From Chamaelirium japonicum (taxonomy: Eukaryota > Streptophyta > Magnoliopsida > Liliales > Melanthiaceae), in assembly GCA_947650365.1 (NCBI GenBank), contig OX393551.1:65254255-65318254 (forward strand): a stretch of 64,000 nt of DNA, in the 5' to 3' direction. The notes beneath the pieces are model-generated. The model did not search any database and was not told the DNA's origin. It saw only the letters and a program-made list of their open reading frames with translations. The translations under genes were made by a program, and so were the position numbers. The stretch's first letter is position 1. Each line of letters begins with the position of its first letter. Below, piece after piece: positions 11,077-22,210 of this stretch.

Positions 11077-11233
11077 GGGACCCAGTAGCCCTGCCTGGGG
11101 GTCCATAGAGACGACAGTGGGATCCACTAGCCCTGCCTGGTGGTACACAAAGATGACGGTGGGACTCGCTAGCCCTACCTAGGGGTTCATGAAGACGATG
11201 GTGGGACCCGCCAACCCTGCCTAGAGCATGTCA
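11077..11233. repeat. 42-bp minisatellite, about 3.7 copies
   Basis: The units start with 'gggaYcc.c.agccctgcct' and end 'gaYgaYggt'. The 42-bp period is a multiple of three, so an ORF runs through it on the minus strand (14-residue repeat containing QAGL). That ORF is not convincing as a gene. Confidence 0.85.
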
Positions 11234-11640
11234 AAGCGACTTTAGAGACAGCCCCGGACCTCGGATATTTCCCAACCCTCTATAAATAGTAAGCTAGATG
11301 AATATTCCAGATCGATCTTTTGATTTCCAGATTGGATTTTCGAAAACCAGAGTTCTGCCACCCTCCCTTTCTATCTCCTTCAAAGATAGACAAGTGACAC
11401 TCGGTCTGTCGAGGTCAATACATTTCATGTGTTAGTGAATTCAGGTTGTACCTTATAGCACGGAGATAGACTTCGACTGAACTTCAAAACACACCGTTGT
11501 CTATTCTCTTCTCTCTCTACTCAAATCTCATTCACTTCAAAGCTCAAGTCAAAGAACCAACGCTCGAATCGATTGACTGTTGGGCGGAGTTTTCGAATGG
11601 CATGAGAATCATCACCCACAATTACTATTGTACTTAAAGA
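11234..11640 (+). promoter_or_regulatory. Promoter-like sequence, possibly LTR U3/R
   Basis: A TATAAATAG box at 11282 follows the minisatellite and is followed by a CT-rich tract and no convincing ORF. This resembles a retrotransposon LTR with U3 repeats, but no partner copy or primer-binding site was found. Confidence 0.3.
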
Positions 11641-12580
11641 GTAACATTTTCATAAAGTTACTCTTTAGCTAGAGTACTTTGTAGAAAGTTACTTTTATTG
11701 GGACTCTACTCTATTCAAGCTTACAAACAATAACCATCACAAAATAGAACAATCCTAACAGTCTAGTTAAGAAACAACAACTGTACTATGGTTGAGGAAT
11801 TGGCTAGCAGAGTTAACAAAACAATCAAACAAGGGTTTAGGGAACCTAAGGTCATCTATAGATATGACAATTGGGAAGGGATGGAAGGAGAGAAGGATGA
11901 TTTATTAGTGTTGAGGTTTATGTTAGCACAATGCCCTAATAGTTATTTCATCGCCTTTGGTAGGTGCTTTAAGGCCTCTGACGAACGCTCCCAGGGTACA
12001 ACGATTGGACTCCTCTTCAGCACCGAAGGGAATCACTTTGGGGCTTCGCAGCGTACTCCAAACAACAACATGAATGAGAAAAAGATAGAGAAAGAGTGAA
12101 GAGAGATCTTTGGATTTGAGTTGTGTGTCTCTGGCTTCACTGGACCATCTCTTATATAGGGGTCCTTAGCTGTAACATCCCTCCGCTCACAGCCCATCTC
12201 ATGCAGTAACATTCCCTGCACTAAAGAGCATTCACTGCTCTGTTGGGTGTAACAGTTGCATGCGTTCAGGTAGAGGTCCCGATTCAACAAACCTAGTCTA
12301 TCTCGAACAATGTGTAACTCTCCAATTAAACCCTTTAAAATATTAGAACTCCATACAAAAGGAGGCCCAAAGTCTTAAGCCCATTCGTATCCACGCGGCT
12401 CGCGCGCCGCGACCTTGACCTGGCCAGGCCCGAGCCTGTACGTGCCCGTGCTCGTGCTCGGCTCTGCTCAGCCAGCCCTGCCCGACTCGAAGCACGCACA
12501 TGGTGGGCTTGGGTGTGTCTCTAATGAAGCTAGAAAGCCCACTAGAGGGAGTTCTATTAAATATGCATTAAAGGTCTTCC
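11641..12580. other. Possible LTR of the neighbouring copia fragment
   Basis: Contains an open frame at 11788-12099 (+, 103 codons; MVEELASRVNKTIKQGF) that I do not recognise. A segment at 12000-12300 resembles an LTR read on the minus strand, next to the 3' end of a minus-strand copia RNase H at 12581. LTR ends were not found. Confidence 0.3.
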
Positions 12581-13263
12581 CTAGAGCATATATGATGAAT
12601 TCATGCTTGTGTAGTCCTTCTTAACCTCCGAATCACCATTCTTATGCACCTCTGTATCCAACAGTACTGCACATTGATTGATGTGTTTGGTCCTCCTATG
12701 GTGAGTTAAGTTCTTACTCAGATCAATGAGACTTTGACTGTCACGATACAACAAGAATTGTTCTTGCTTCACGCCCAAACCCTAAAAAAATCGCTGCAAC
12801 CATAGAAGTTCCTTTCCGGCTTCCATCAAGGCGATATACTCGGCTTTTGTCATCAAAAGTACAACACACTTCTAAAGCTATGACTTCCATGACATTGTTC
12901 CCCTTTAAATGTGAAGACGTACCCCGACATCGATCTCTTGTTATCAAGATCCCATGCCATGTTCGAATTAATAAACCCTTCCAGTACTTACCTCTATCTC
13001 TGAAGAACAAACCTAGCGTTGAGGTCCCCTTCAAGTACCTCAGTATCCATTTGACTGCCGCCCAATGTTCATTCCCTAGATTCGAAAGAAACTTTCTCAC
13101 CACACCAACGGCATGAAAAACACCTGATTTGGTATAGACCATCGCATACATTAAGCTTCCCATAGTCGGCGAATAAGGAATATTCGACATCTCCCTTTTT
13201 TCCTTTTTCAGTATATGTTGCAGAATAAAATCGATAGGGGAGAAACAAAACATTGCAGTTCAA
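12581..13263 (-). mobile_element. Ty1/copia fragment, RT end and RNase H
   Basis: On the minus strand, IPYSPTMGSLMYAMV and WILRYLKGTSTLGLFF mark the end of reverse transcriptase and the connection to RNase H. DSQSLIDLSKNLTHHRRTKHI is the RNase H tail with its conserved asparagine and RTKHI motif. Several frameshifts lie between them. Nothing upstream (integrase, gag) was found beyond 13263, so this is a truncated copy. Confidence 0.88.
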
Positions 13264-13479
13264 ATTCTTTTAACATGATTCACCCACAGATGGCCTACAT
13301 TAACAAATTATTATCTTTCTTCATGATGATCATACAACATGCCCAGCGCAATGGTCTGTATGATCATCTTCCACGTTCTGATGCTCCGATCCATTGCCTG
13401 TCAAAGATCCACTGCAACATTGCATCCTGTGCTTAGCGTTTGATGCCTTCTGTGTCCATCACCCCGGAACCACCATCCA

Positions 13480-14150
13480 AAAATGGTGCTCGACATTTGC
13501 ATCCATTGACACCCTCCGCACTCCAGTCATCACATTGGTGTGTCATCGTCGCTAAGTCTATCGCGATACCAAGCACTCGTCAGTGCCTTACTCCTTGTGC
13601 TAGTCAACACCTCCATGTAGACACATGTCTGTGCCTTCTGCGTCCGCAGCCATTTCTGTTGTAGTACCCTTGCGTCTGTTGACGCCCTTCACACGCCTGT
13701 CACCACACCGGAGTGCCCTCGCAACTAAGTCTACCACAAATTTAAGTCAGTGTATGTACCTCGATCATTGTGCCAATTGATGCCCGTAAAGACACCTATT
13801 TGCCTCCTATGCACGCGGTCGTGTTTGCCATAGTGCCCTTGCATCCGTTGAGCGCACACGTCTGTCGACATGCATGCAAGCCATCGTGGCTAAGTTTGTT
13901 GTGATACCAAGCACTCGTCAATGCCGCGGTCCTTGTGCCAATCGACAACTTTGTAGACGCTCGTCGGTGCCTCATGCACCCGCGACTGTGTCTGCCGCAA
14001 CGCCCTTGTGTCCTTTGACATCCTCCGTGTGCCTATTGCCACACAGGTATGCCCTCGTGACTGAGTCTGTTACAAAATCGATCACCCATCGATGTCTCGG
14101 TCCTGTGCCCGTTGGCACTACCATGTAAGCTTCCGTTGGTGTCTCCGCAC
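13480..14150. repeat. Tandem repeat of about 170 bp, four diverged copies
   Basis: A recurring phrase 'ctaagtctgt..cgatacc..gcac' starts near 13552, 13725, 13890 and 14061 (spacing 173, 165 and 171 bp). Each is followed by 'cttgtgcc...gac' and 'gcccttgYgtc...'. The array is more GC-rich than its surroundings. ORFs inside it are repeat artefacts. Confidence 0.7.
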
Positions 14151-15465
14151 AGTGTGATCCCTTGTTCATTCGTGCCATCGAGGTGTTTCCCCTCGATCCA
14201 GCACCCGCACGTGTCCGTGCCATTGTTGTACTTCCCCGTGATCCATATGGTGTCTTTATCTCTTCAGATCCGGGATGATTCCCGACCTCCGTTCTATCAA
14301 TCACCACATCGGATCCACTATACTAGGGAGGAGGTGTCATGGTCAACATCACACACTCCTCTTGCATGTTCGCCTTCGACGACCCAAACCACCCTGGGGT
14401 AGGCACTACGTCGCAGCCTCCCCGTGGTTTTTGACTAAAACTTGCTCGGGCGAAAACTTATAGTCTGTCGAGCGACCAAGCCACCATTCACCCTTGCAAG
14501 CGATTTCACCCGGGCGACCAATAAAGATTCCAGACCCCCTCTTGGGGCCTTGTCATCGTCTCTCTAGTTTCCAGTGGGGCTGGTTCCCCACTCCAGCCTT
14601 CGTCACTCCTGAGGAGAGTTGCTCGCATGCATCTCCCCGGGTCATGGCTTCTCGATCAGCCGCTCAATGGCACCTTGGGAAGCGCATCGACACCTCCCCC
14701 TGGGCTATCGTGGTCCTTGTGCGGCTCCCTCGGATCTTCACAACGACTCTTGCGAACTCTCTCTCTCTCTCATCCTTAGATGACAACCTCCTTTTATAGA
14801 AGTTCCACTAGGTTGCTTGGCTTGCACTCCAAGCAGCCGGTTATTTTGCTTGTGCGCTAAAGCAACTGGAAGCAAGGGCCTATCACGCCAACTCTAACGG
14901 GCCGAACTCATGGGACGGATTCCCAACACACTCGAGTGGCTTAGAATTTCAAGTAATTTGCAGTGCACGACCCCTTGATCCAACCCGAAGACTGAATCAT
15001 TTGGATCTTTGTTATTACACACCGAACATATGAAATTTCACACAGGATGGTAATTTCAATTTTGATCATTTGCTAATTGATTGGACCAGGTTTGGATTTG
15101 GGTTACATAATAAAATTTGGGGTACTATGGCTAAGCTCCCCGACAACATATATGTTCGGTGAAAATGATTGACATAAGATGCGATTAGCCTAAGGTACTT
15201 AGTCAAAGGAGCGATTCGGTGAAAATGACTGACATACGATGCGAATAAACCAAATTATTGTCATCAATTGAAATTTCTGTCTCCCATCTCTCTCAAGCAA
15301 CGGGGCGGAGGCAGGCTCGAACAGCGGTGTCAGATCAAGGCGGGCACGAGCATGGAGGAGGCGGCGATGGCGAGCAGCTGCCTCAAGTTGTAGCTACTCG
15401 CCGGGCAACGACGGTACGTAGCAGAGACAAGAAGCCATGAGGGAGGGTGGAGGGGTTAGGTTTTC
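14151..15465. other. GC-rich to AT-rich sequence with a minus-strand TATA box
   Basis: A minus-strand TATAAAAG lies at 14791-14798, with CT/GA sequence downstream of it on that strand. This may be the promoter of an LTR whose body includes the 170-bp array. No domain was recognised. 15000-15465 is non-coding. Confidence 0.25.
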
Positions 15466-15600
15466 TAGGTCTAGGGTTTAGGCAATGACATATAGATCTT
15501 AGGGTTTAGGCCTATACAAGGGGTTAGATCTTAGGGTTTAAATTTAGGCAAAGGTCTATAGATCTTAGGGTTTAGAATTGAGTTTAGTTTTAGAAATGAG
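15466..15600. repeat. Interstitial telomere-like tract
   Basis: 'tagatcttagggttta' recurs about every 45-50 bp. The TTTAGGG units are dispersed, so this is not a telomere. Confidence 0.6.
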
Positions 15601-15738
15601 TGGCATGAAATGTAAATTTGAAGAACAGTAAGCGTCCGACACTTTGTCTGTCCTTTAGACTAGTTGATCCTTTGATTAGGTACCTATCACTAACTCCCCC
15701 ATAAAGTTTGAATTCGGCTCGAGTAAACCAAAAAAAGA

Positions 15739-15906
15739 GAGATGCTATTCAGCCGGAAGGTTTTCCCGATTTCGCCGGCCCAATTGACATGGCAGCATGA
15801 ACCCACTAGCGACATTTAAATCTTTTACATCTCCAATTGCATGCTGCCACGTCAATCGGGCTGGGCGGAATCGGGAAAACCTTCGGGCTGAATAGCATTT
15901 CTCCCA
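15739..15906. mobile_element. Hairpin MITE with about 60-bp inverted arms
   Basis: Arms at about 15739-15799 and 15840-15906 pair over nearly their whole length (outer end GATGCTATTCAGCC, inner end 'cagcatg'), leaving a loop of about 40 bases. The termini are shared with the element at 9653. Long arms suggest a Mutator-like foldback element; no clear target duplication. Confidence 0.8.
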
Positions 15907-15951
15907 AAAGAATTCTAATTCAGGCCAATGTCGGAATATTTGAGAGCATAA

Positions 15952-16193
15952 GGGGGTGTTTGGCATGTGGAACAACTGTTCCGTTTAATCCTCATCCAGC
16001 AGAGGGCATTCTTGTCAATTGTCATTTCTAGTACTAATTTGATGGTTCAGCATCCGATTAGTAAAGAATCGCACGGAATGATAAAATCATGTTCCCAACT
16101 CTTCATTCCACGGGAATAAATACTAGCCGTTATTTTTAAAATTCAGAATCGGAAATAGAAACGGCCAGTTCCGGATCGATGCCAAACACCCCC
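15952..16193. mobile_element. Tourist-like (PIF/Harbinger) MITE, 242 bp
   Basis: Terminal inverted repeat GGGGGTGTTTGGCAT at both ends with TAA duplicated at 15949-15951 and 16194-16196. Three-base TWA duplications are the hallmark of PIF/Harbinger. Confidence 0.92.
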
Positions 16194-18394
16194 TAAACTA
16201 GCAAGTTCTAACCGGACCCGGCTTTTTGCCCCATCCAAGCCAAGAAAAAAAATTGTTGACCAGCTTGTATAACTGGTAGCATCTATATAACATGCTAAGG
16301 CCGTTTGCGTTATTTACAACTTTACCACAAAAAGAAACTTTGTGTTAATGACACTCTTATCACAAAAAGGAACAAAAACAAAAAGAAATCGGCCAAAACT
16401 ACGGTCAAACCAACGACCTTCAGCCGCCAATTGAATACGGTGGGGGTGTGGGTGGCGATGCCCGGTGGGTATGTTCTCGTCGAAGGTGGCCCGTTGCAGT
16501 GCCGACAGGCACGGGCATGCACTAGTGATTGACAAGACACAACTTGTTCAAACTTATCACCATGGCCGTCCATGTTCATTGAACAAGTGGTGCATTATTA
16601 TTGGTCGGCCTTGCAATATGGTTATACAAGCCGGTCAACAAATTTATTTTTCGTCCGAACCCGTCTTAGTTACAACACTGTAGTGTGGTCATATGTAGGG
16701 ATGACAACAAGTCGGGTTTGGAGCAGGCGGCCCTATCCCAAGCTTGTTCCCCTTAAAAAAATACCTTATTCCAAATCCGTATCGGGCTTGGAGGAAAAAT
16801 CCCAAACCCATCCCATTTAAATTAGCGAAACCCCAAACCCTTCCAATCCCAATTATATTGCGATGAAACGAATTGAAGCAAGTTAGATTGTGTTTTAACT
16901 AAAAGGATACAAAACAAAGTAGAAAATTGATTCATTTTAACTAAAAATAGGCTAATTCTTTACTGAATCTTGAACAATATATCCACTAAAGGAAACTTTT
17001 GGACAGTGACAAATGCAACTAATGGTAATGTATATGTTAATATATAGGTAGAGGGGGGCTTAACCATAAGTCCTTTTAGAGAGATCCTTTCAGCTATACG
17101 ACAGCCAACAAAATGCCAAAACTATCATTCCCTAAACCTAACCCTAATTCGATACCCTAAATAGTGAACCCTAATCCTAATTATATACCCAAAGGGTAAA
17201 GCCTAACCCTAAACCTAACTGAAATAACTCTAAAAGACCAAAATCATTGTAGCAGACTGAATATTGTAACTGATCGAAATCATTAAACCTCGTTATTTAA
17301 AAATACAATTACTATAATGAAATCACTACAACAAAGAATAATAATTGCTACAGTGGTTTGTGTCAAAACATTCGAATTCCTGCACAGCCACATGTAAAGC
17401 CAGGCAAGTATTTAAAATAAAGTTGTTTGGAAATGACTTTTCACTGATCCGAAACATTGTCAGTCATTTAGCTCAAACCACTATCTTTTGTGGGGGAATT
17501 AGCCGCATTACCCAATCGATATATGCGCATGCACTCGGATTGAGTTAGGGACAGGCTAGGCTAAACCGGCCCCCTGTCCCAACCTGATCTAGTTTTTATA
17601 AACAATCCCAAACCCGTCCAAACCTATCTATTTCCATCCCAAACCCATCCCCAATAGGGTTTTATGTGGATTATTGTGGTCCCTACAAAGGGGTCTCGCA
17701 CCCCATCACGTAGCAAACGTCAAGTGCTGTGCTGCTGTTCACATGCTAATGTGAGTCGGTGACGACGTGTCCTGTTAGGTTGGTGCATGTGAAGTGTCCC
17801 CCCCTCCCGACCCCTCCTCTTACTATTTGGGTTGGCGTTATGACGTCACCCGGACCCAACCCTCGGATACAACCAACTAGCGTGGGTACAGACCCATACC
17901 TGTCTGTCCGGATGACGAGACATCCAACCATCCATCCATACTATCTGTGCTGAGCCCACCAATCATAGCCGTCCAGTCTTAATCCGGCAGCAGTCGCATT
18001 CTGGGCCATGCAGCATGCCGAATAAAATGCAGATGGAACATCCTAAAAGATGCGCAGATCCCCAGCGTACGTGGATCCTGTGCAAATGCTTGGAGCTTTG
18101 GGAGTTGGGACCCATCTCTTTCCCATGTGATCTGTGCATTTAAAGTTGGGAAACTTAGTTGGGGTCCAAAGCCTGACCCCAATGCAACAATAAGACCGTC
18201 GTTAAGACATCTTTAAAGTCCGTCCCAAATTCAGAAGAAAAAAAACAAACAAACTAATGCTGGGTCCATTGCCGTCGGCCATGCATTCTTCATCCCGAAA
18301 CTATCCCTATGATGTGATGCAGCATCACAATGTTTCATTACGCGACAAAATATTTCTGGAGTTACTATAGCTGCTACAGTAACTCTGAATTTTA
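16194..18394. other. Intergenic sequence with hAT-like and GCTACAGT repeat pieces
   Basis: At 16696 a 'tagggatgacaacaagtcgg' start opens a proline-codon-like 'cccaaacc' repeat of the kind found in the hAT elements near 47 kb. It is interrupted by a 17048-17360 repeat (aggggggcttaa start, diverged telomere-like cccta units, gctacagtg phrases) and resumes to about 17655. No gene is seen to 18394. Confidence 0.4.
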
Positions 18395-19800
18395 TTTTTG
18401 TGTGTAGTGAAGCTCTTTCACATGACTTTGGAGTTACTGTAGCTGCTACAGTTATTGTTTCTTATGTATGTTACCTAAGATGTGTTTTAAATTACTAAAG
18501 ATATATTTTACATTAGTAAAAATATATTGAACATTATCTAAAGCGTATTTTAATTTATCCATTGACAGGAACTTCAAAAAAATTTAGGAAAGATGGTGAA
18601 AACTCCTTTTAAGAAGATGTTTTTAAGTCTAAGATTTTTGAAATGCTATGGACAAAATTGCCCTCCACAACATTTTAATTTTTCTTTTGGTATGCTACTG
18701 AACCAATGAACCACCAAGCTATCGATTCACCGAACGCCACCACCAAACCACCGAACACAGCCGCTGGAGCTGCTCGCCACCACCGAAGTACCGAACGCCA
18801 CCGTCGCTCGCTGGAGCTGCTCGCCGCCATCGCTGCTTGCCGTCGAACCGAACCGAACCATAACCCTAACCCTGAGATCTACAGGCCATGGGATGAACCC
18901 TAGACTTGAGATCTGCTGCTCGCCAAACACCACCGTCGCATGAGCTGCTTGCCGACGCCGCTGGAGTTGCTAGTCGCTACCTCTGCCACCTTTGGTGCAG
19001 TCGTCGTCGTCGCCGGAGCTGCTCACCGACGCCATCAGAGCTGCTAGCCGCTGTCCCCCATCGCCTCTGCTGCAGCTGCCGCCGTCACCCGTGGAGCTAC
19101 TCGAGATAGAGGGGAGAAGAAACCAAGGGGTAGTTTCGAGTTTACCAACTAAGGCAGGGACCTTAGGTTAAATGAAACTATAAGGTGCCATGTTCATAGG
19201 ATGGATCTGTTCTCACACATAAACCCAAAAAAATTTGTCATGTAGTGAAACTCTTTTACATGACTTCGGAGTTACTGTAGTTGTTACAATTATTGCTTCG
19301 TTTGTATGTTACCTAAAGCATATTATAAATTATCTAAGATGTATTTTACATTACTAAAATTGAATTGAACATTATCTAAAGTATATTATAATTTATACAT
19401 ACCGTCTATAGTAACTTTGAAAATTTTGTCCTGTAATGAAACTCTTTCACTTGGCTTCGGAGTTATTGTAGCTGCTACATTTATTGATTTCGTTGTATGT
19501 TATCTGAAGTGAGTTTTAAATTATTAAATACTTTAGATTACTAAAATGGTATTGAATATTTTCTAAAATGTATTTTAATTTATCCTTACCGTCTATAGTA
19601 ACTTTAAAAAAAATTATCCTATAATGAAACTCCTTCACGTGGCTTCGGAGTTACTGTAACTGTTATAGTTATTACTTACTCTATATGTTACCTAAAGTGT
19701 ACTTTAAATAGCTAAAAATATATTTTAGTAACTTAAAAAAAATTATCCTATAGTGAAACATATGATAAAGCTTAGTGCAAGACAAAAAAAATTCGGACTT
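18395..19800. repeat. Interrupted tandem array of about 190-bp AT-rich units
   Basis: The phrase 'ggagttactgtag' starts units at 19268, 19459 and 19647 (spacing 191 and 188 bp), with a separate unit at 18430. Each continues 'gttacctaaa...attatctaaa'. The run is broken at 18590-19225 by a GC-rich segment with repeated 'ctggagctgctcgcc' phrases on the plus strand, which gives short ORFs of no recognisable family. Confidence 0.75.
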
Positions 19801-20086
19801 ATTGTATCAGTTATAGTAACTCCGAAAATACTTTCAAGTTTACGTTTCACGGCTCATTAAATGCTCTCAGTTTTTCCTGAAGATATTAATGCTATTTCAC
19901 ATTTTGATTGTTTATGAGGATGACGACCATTCACCTAATGCTGAATTTAGAACGGACTTTAAAGATTTCTTAATGAGGAACTTTTTATTACATTGGGGGT
20001 AGACTTTGAACCCCGATTAAATTTTCTTTAAAGTTTCATGATTAAACTTTATTTGCACTGCTTTATATGTAAAAGCTTTACAAATT

Positions 20087-20561
20087 GGGAAAATTGGATT
20101 GACCTTCCCTGAGGTTCGCGATAATTGCAGTGACATACCCCCCCCCCCGCACTTTTGAAATATTTCGCTGATCTCTCCTGAGATTTCATTTTTATTGACC
20201 CCTAGACTAAAAGTTATGTACTATGTCATCAAATAAATCCTAAAGTACCTATTTTACCCCAACAAAAATTAAAATACAAATCTAATTTTTTTTTAAAATT
20301 AATTTGAAATGCAAGACGTAAACTTTACACAGATGATGGCTAATTGTCTTTTCGTAGATTTTAAAGGTTTTTTTAAATAAAATTTAAATAATGGTAAAAT
20401 AGATATTTTTAAATTTATTTGATGACATATCCCATAACTGTTTGTCTAGGGAGGTTGTTGCCAATAAAACGAAGCCTCAGCGGCGGCAAGTGTAATATTT
20501 CAAAAGCGAGGGGAGGTCATTACAACTACTCCAAACCTCAGGGAGGTCATTGCAATTTTTC
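20087..20561. mobile_element. Mutator-like MITE with 10-bp target duplication
   Basis: The left end 'gggaaaattggattgacctt' and right end 'gggaggtcattgcaattttt' are imperfect inverted repeats. They are flanked by TTTACAAATT at 20077-20086 and 20562-20571. A duplication of 9-10 bp points to the Mutator superfamily. A C-run lies at 20139-20149. Confidence 0.88.
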
Positions 20562-20845
20562 TTTACAAATTTAGTCTAGTGTTCATACGTCACACCCATT
20601 AACCAAACAAGTCTAATCTATTTGCACATATGTTTTTAGAAATACAGACCAAAAACACAACAACCAAACAAGTCATGAATAGGCACAGGATCCTCTGATC
20701 ATACGGCCTCATTTTAAGAGATATTTTAGAACCAAAACTGAATCACAATCGTCCGTTACTCCCAGCCCTGACCGGTGAATCACACTATGCCCCGACCGGC
20801 ATGTAGAGAACCATTGAGATTCAGTTTTGACTTCAAACGGAATTT

Positions 20846-21053
20846 TTTTTTGAGATCAGCGGGTGTCCCGAAACCTTTCGGGCAATGGACCCACTTTGGG
20901 CTCGAGCTAATCCCTCTGGGAATACGCACCGATCCACTCGGAAGTTTCCCTACACACTCCTGGGTAACTCAAGGGGGGTGGGTGGGGAGGAGTTGAACCC
21001 ACAACCTCCTCACCCAAGCATCAATTGCTTTACCAACTCCCCTACCCCGATGG
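20846..21053 (-). mobile_element. tRNA-derived SINE with A-tail
   Basis: On the minus strand it starts with a tRNA-like head 'gggagttggtaaagcaattg' (box A region) and 'gggttcaactcc' (box B, consensus GGTTCRANNCC). It continues with a unique body and ends 'gctgatctc' followed by an A-run. The tail half matches the SINE at 53234-53357. No clear target duplication. Confidence 0.8.
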
Positions 21054-21061
21054 TGTGCTCC

Positions 21062-21140
21062 TTCTTTATTATAATTAATAAACTTGCAGGGATTTAGGCT
21101 AAATCCTTCTCCACAAAAGTGGGACTTAAAAAAAAAAAAA
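21062..21140 (+). repeat. Short A-tailed dispersed repeat
   Basis: 'attaataaacttgcagggat..ggctaaatcc..ctt' ending in A(16). Related copies: 33020-33095 (+) and 58985-59060 (-). It looks like the 3' end of a retroposed element. Confidence 0.55.
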
Positions 21141-21174
21141 AAAGTAAAAATAACGGATCCCCTTCGACTCGGAA

Positions 21175-21337
21175 GTAATCCTATTTGTACAATCCCCATC
21201 GACAATCACAAGAACAAACTAGACCCATGAAGTGGTGGCGGGACCAGGGCATACAAACCAAGCACTGAGCCCCGCCACCATTCTTGGGTCTGGTTTGTCC
21301 TTGTGATTGTCGATGGAGATTGTACAAATAGCATTAC
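21175..21337. mobile_element. Hairpin MITE (GTAATNCTATTTG family)
   Basis: Inverted arms of about 65 bp with outer end GTAATCCTATTTGTACAATC and mirrored GATTGTACAAATAGCATTAC. The same terminal family occurs at 55322, 60168 and 62818. Confidence 0.82.
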
Positions 21338-22210
21338 CTGACAAGGAGTATGCTCATCCACCTCTTCTTTGACCTGGGAAATACATGTTTGGTTAGAGCA
21401 GAGCCTGTTAGTGTCTACACACAAGAGGGACCATGGTTCAAAGCCTGCTACAACCACAGGAGCGCAAATATTTAAGACCAGCCTTGAATTTGCCCACAGG
21501 AACGCCACATTTATTATACACCATAGCAGTGCAGGACAGACACAGACAGGATCGGACCCTGCAACCTCCCGAGAAGGAAACAACGGGTTTACCACTGGGA
21601 TGCAACCGCGGTTGCTATTCATCCACGTCTTAAGGCGAGGGAGAGCTACTCTCGATCCATTCGACGGGAGAATCACAATCTAACCATCTCCAAGGACAAG
21701 GAGTTCCCAACTTACACTAATAAGTGTGTAGCATTGTGGCCAAGGTTCTTGACCATTAAAAATTGTGCTCCATAGCTGACCTGATCTTGACAGGCCTAGT
21801 TTGGATTGATGATGATTATGGTCATGCTGAACCAGGCATAACTTTGCTCAAACACCAGTTATGTCATTATACCTCAACACACACCAGAATCACAAAGTCT
21901 TGGATAGCTAGAAATTTCTTTAAAATGTTTTTTCTTTGAAATTCTGATGCTTCAGTGGATCTGACACACACCAGAATCACAAAGACCACCTATTGATGGG
22001 TTCAAAGCTTGAGCCCAACTCTGCCTCTCACACTTGGGGCAGTCAATTTCACCCCCACCTCTCCACTAAGAAACCCTTCAATGACTGCATGGAGCTCTTT
22101 CCCATCTAGGTGTATCACCTAACCTGACCCACTAATTTGAACCTGATCAGATTGGTGGTCAGTTTAAGCACCATGTTAGCACCTGCACTGCTATCTCATC
22201 TACCAACTTG
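21338..22210. other. Region downstream of the SEC14-like gene
   Basis: Presumably holds the 3' untranslated region of the minus-strand gene just below 22211. ORFs at 21206-21683 on both strands overlap and match nothing I recognise. Confidence 0.3.

Noticed and set aside
13480..14150. CRISPR-like regular spacing
   Set aside because: Whole units are homologous with no unique spacers, and the DNA is plant nuclear; it is a tandem repeat.
15466..15600. Telomere or subtelomere
   Set aside because: The TTTAGGG units are sparse and embedded in other sequence; interstitial only.
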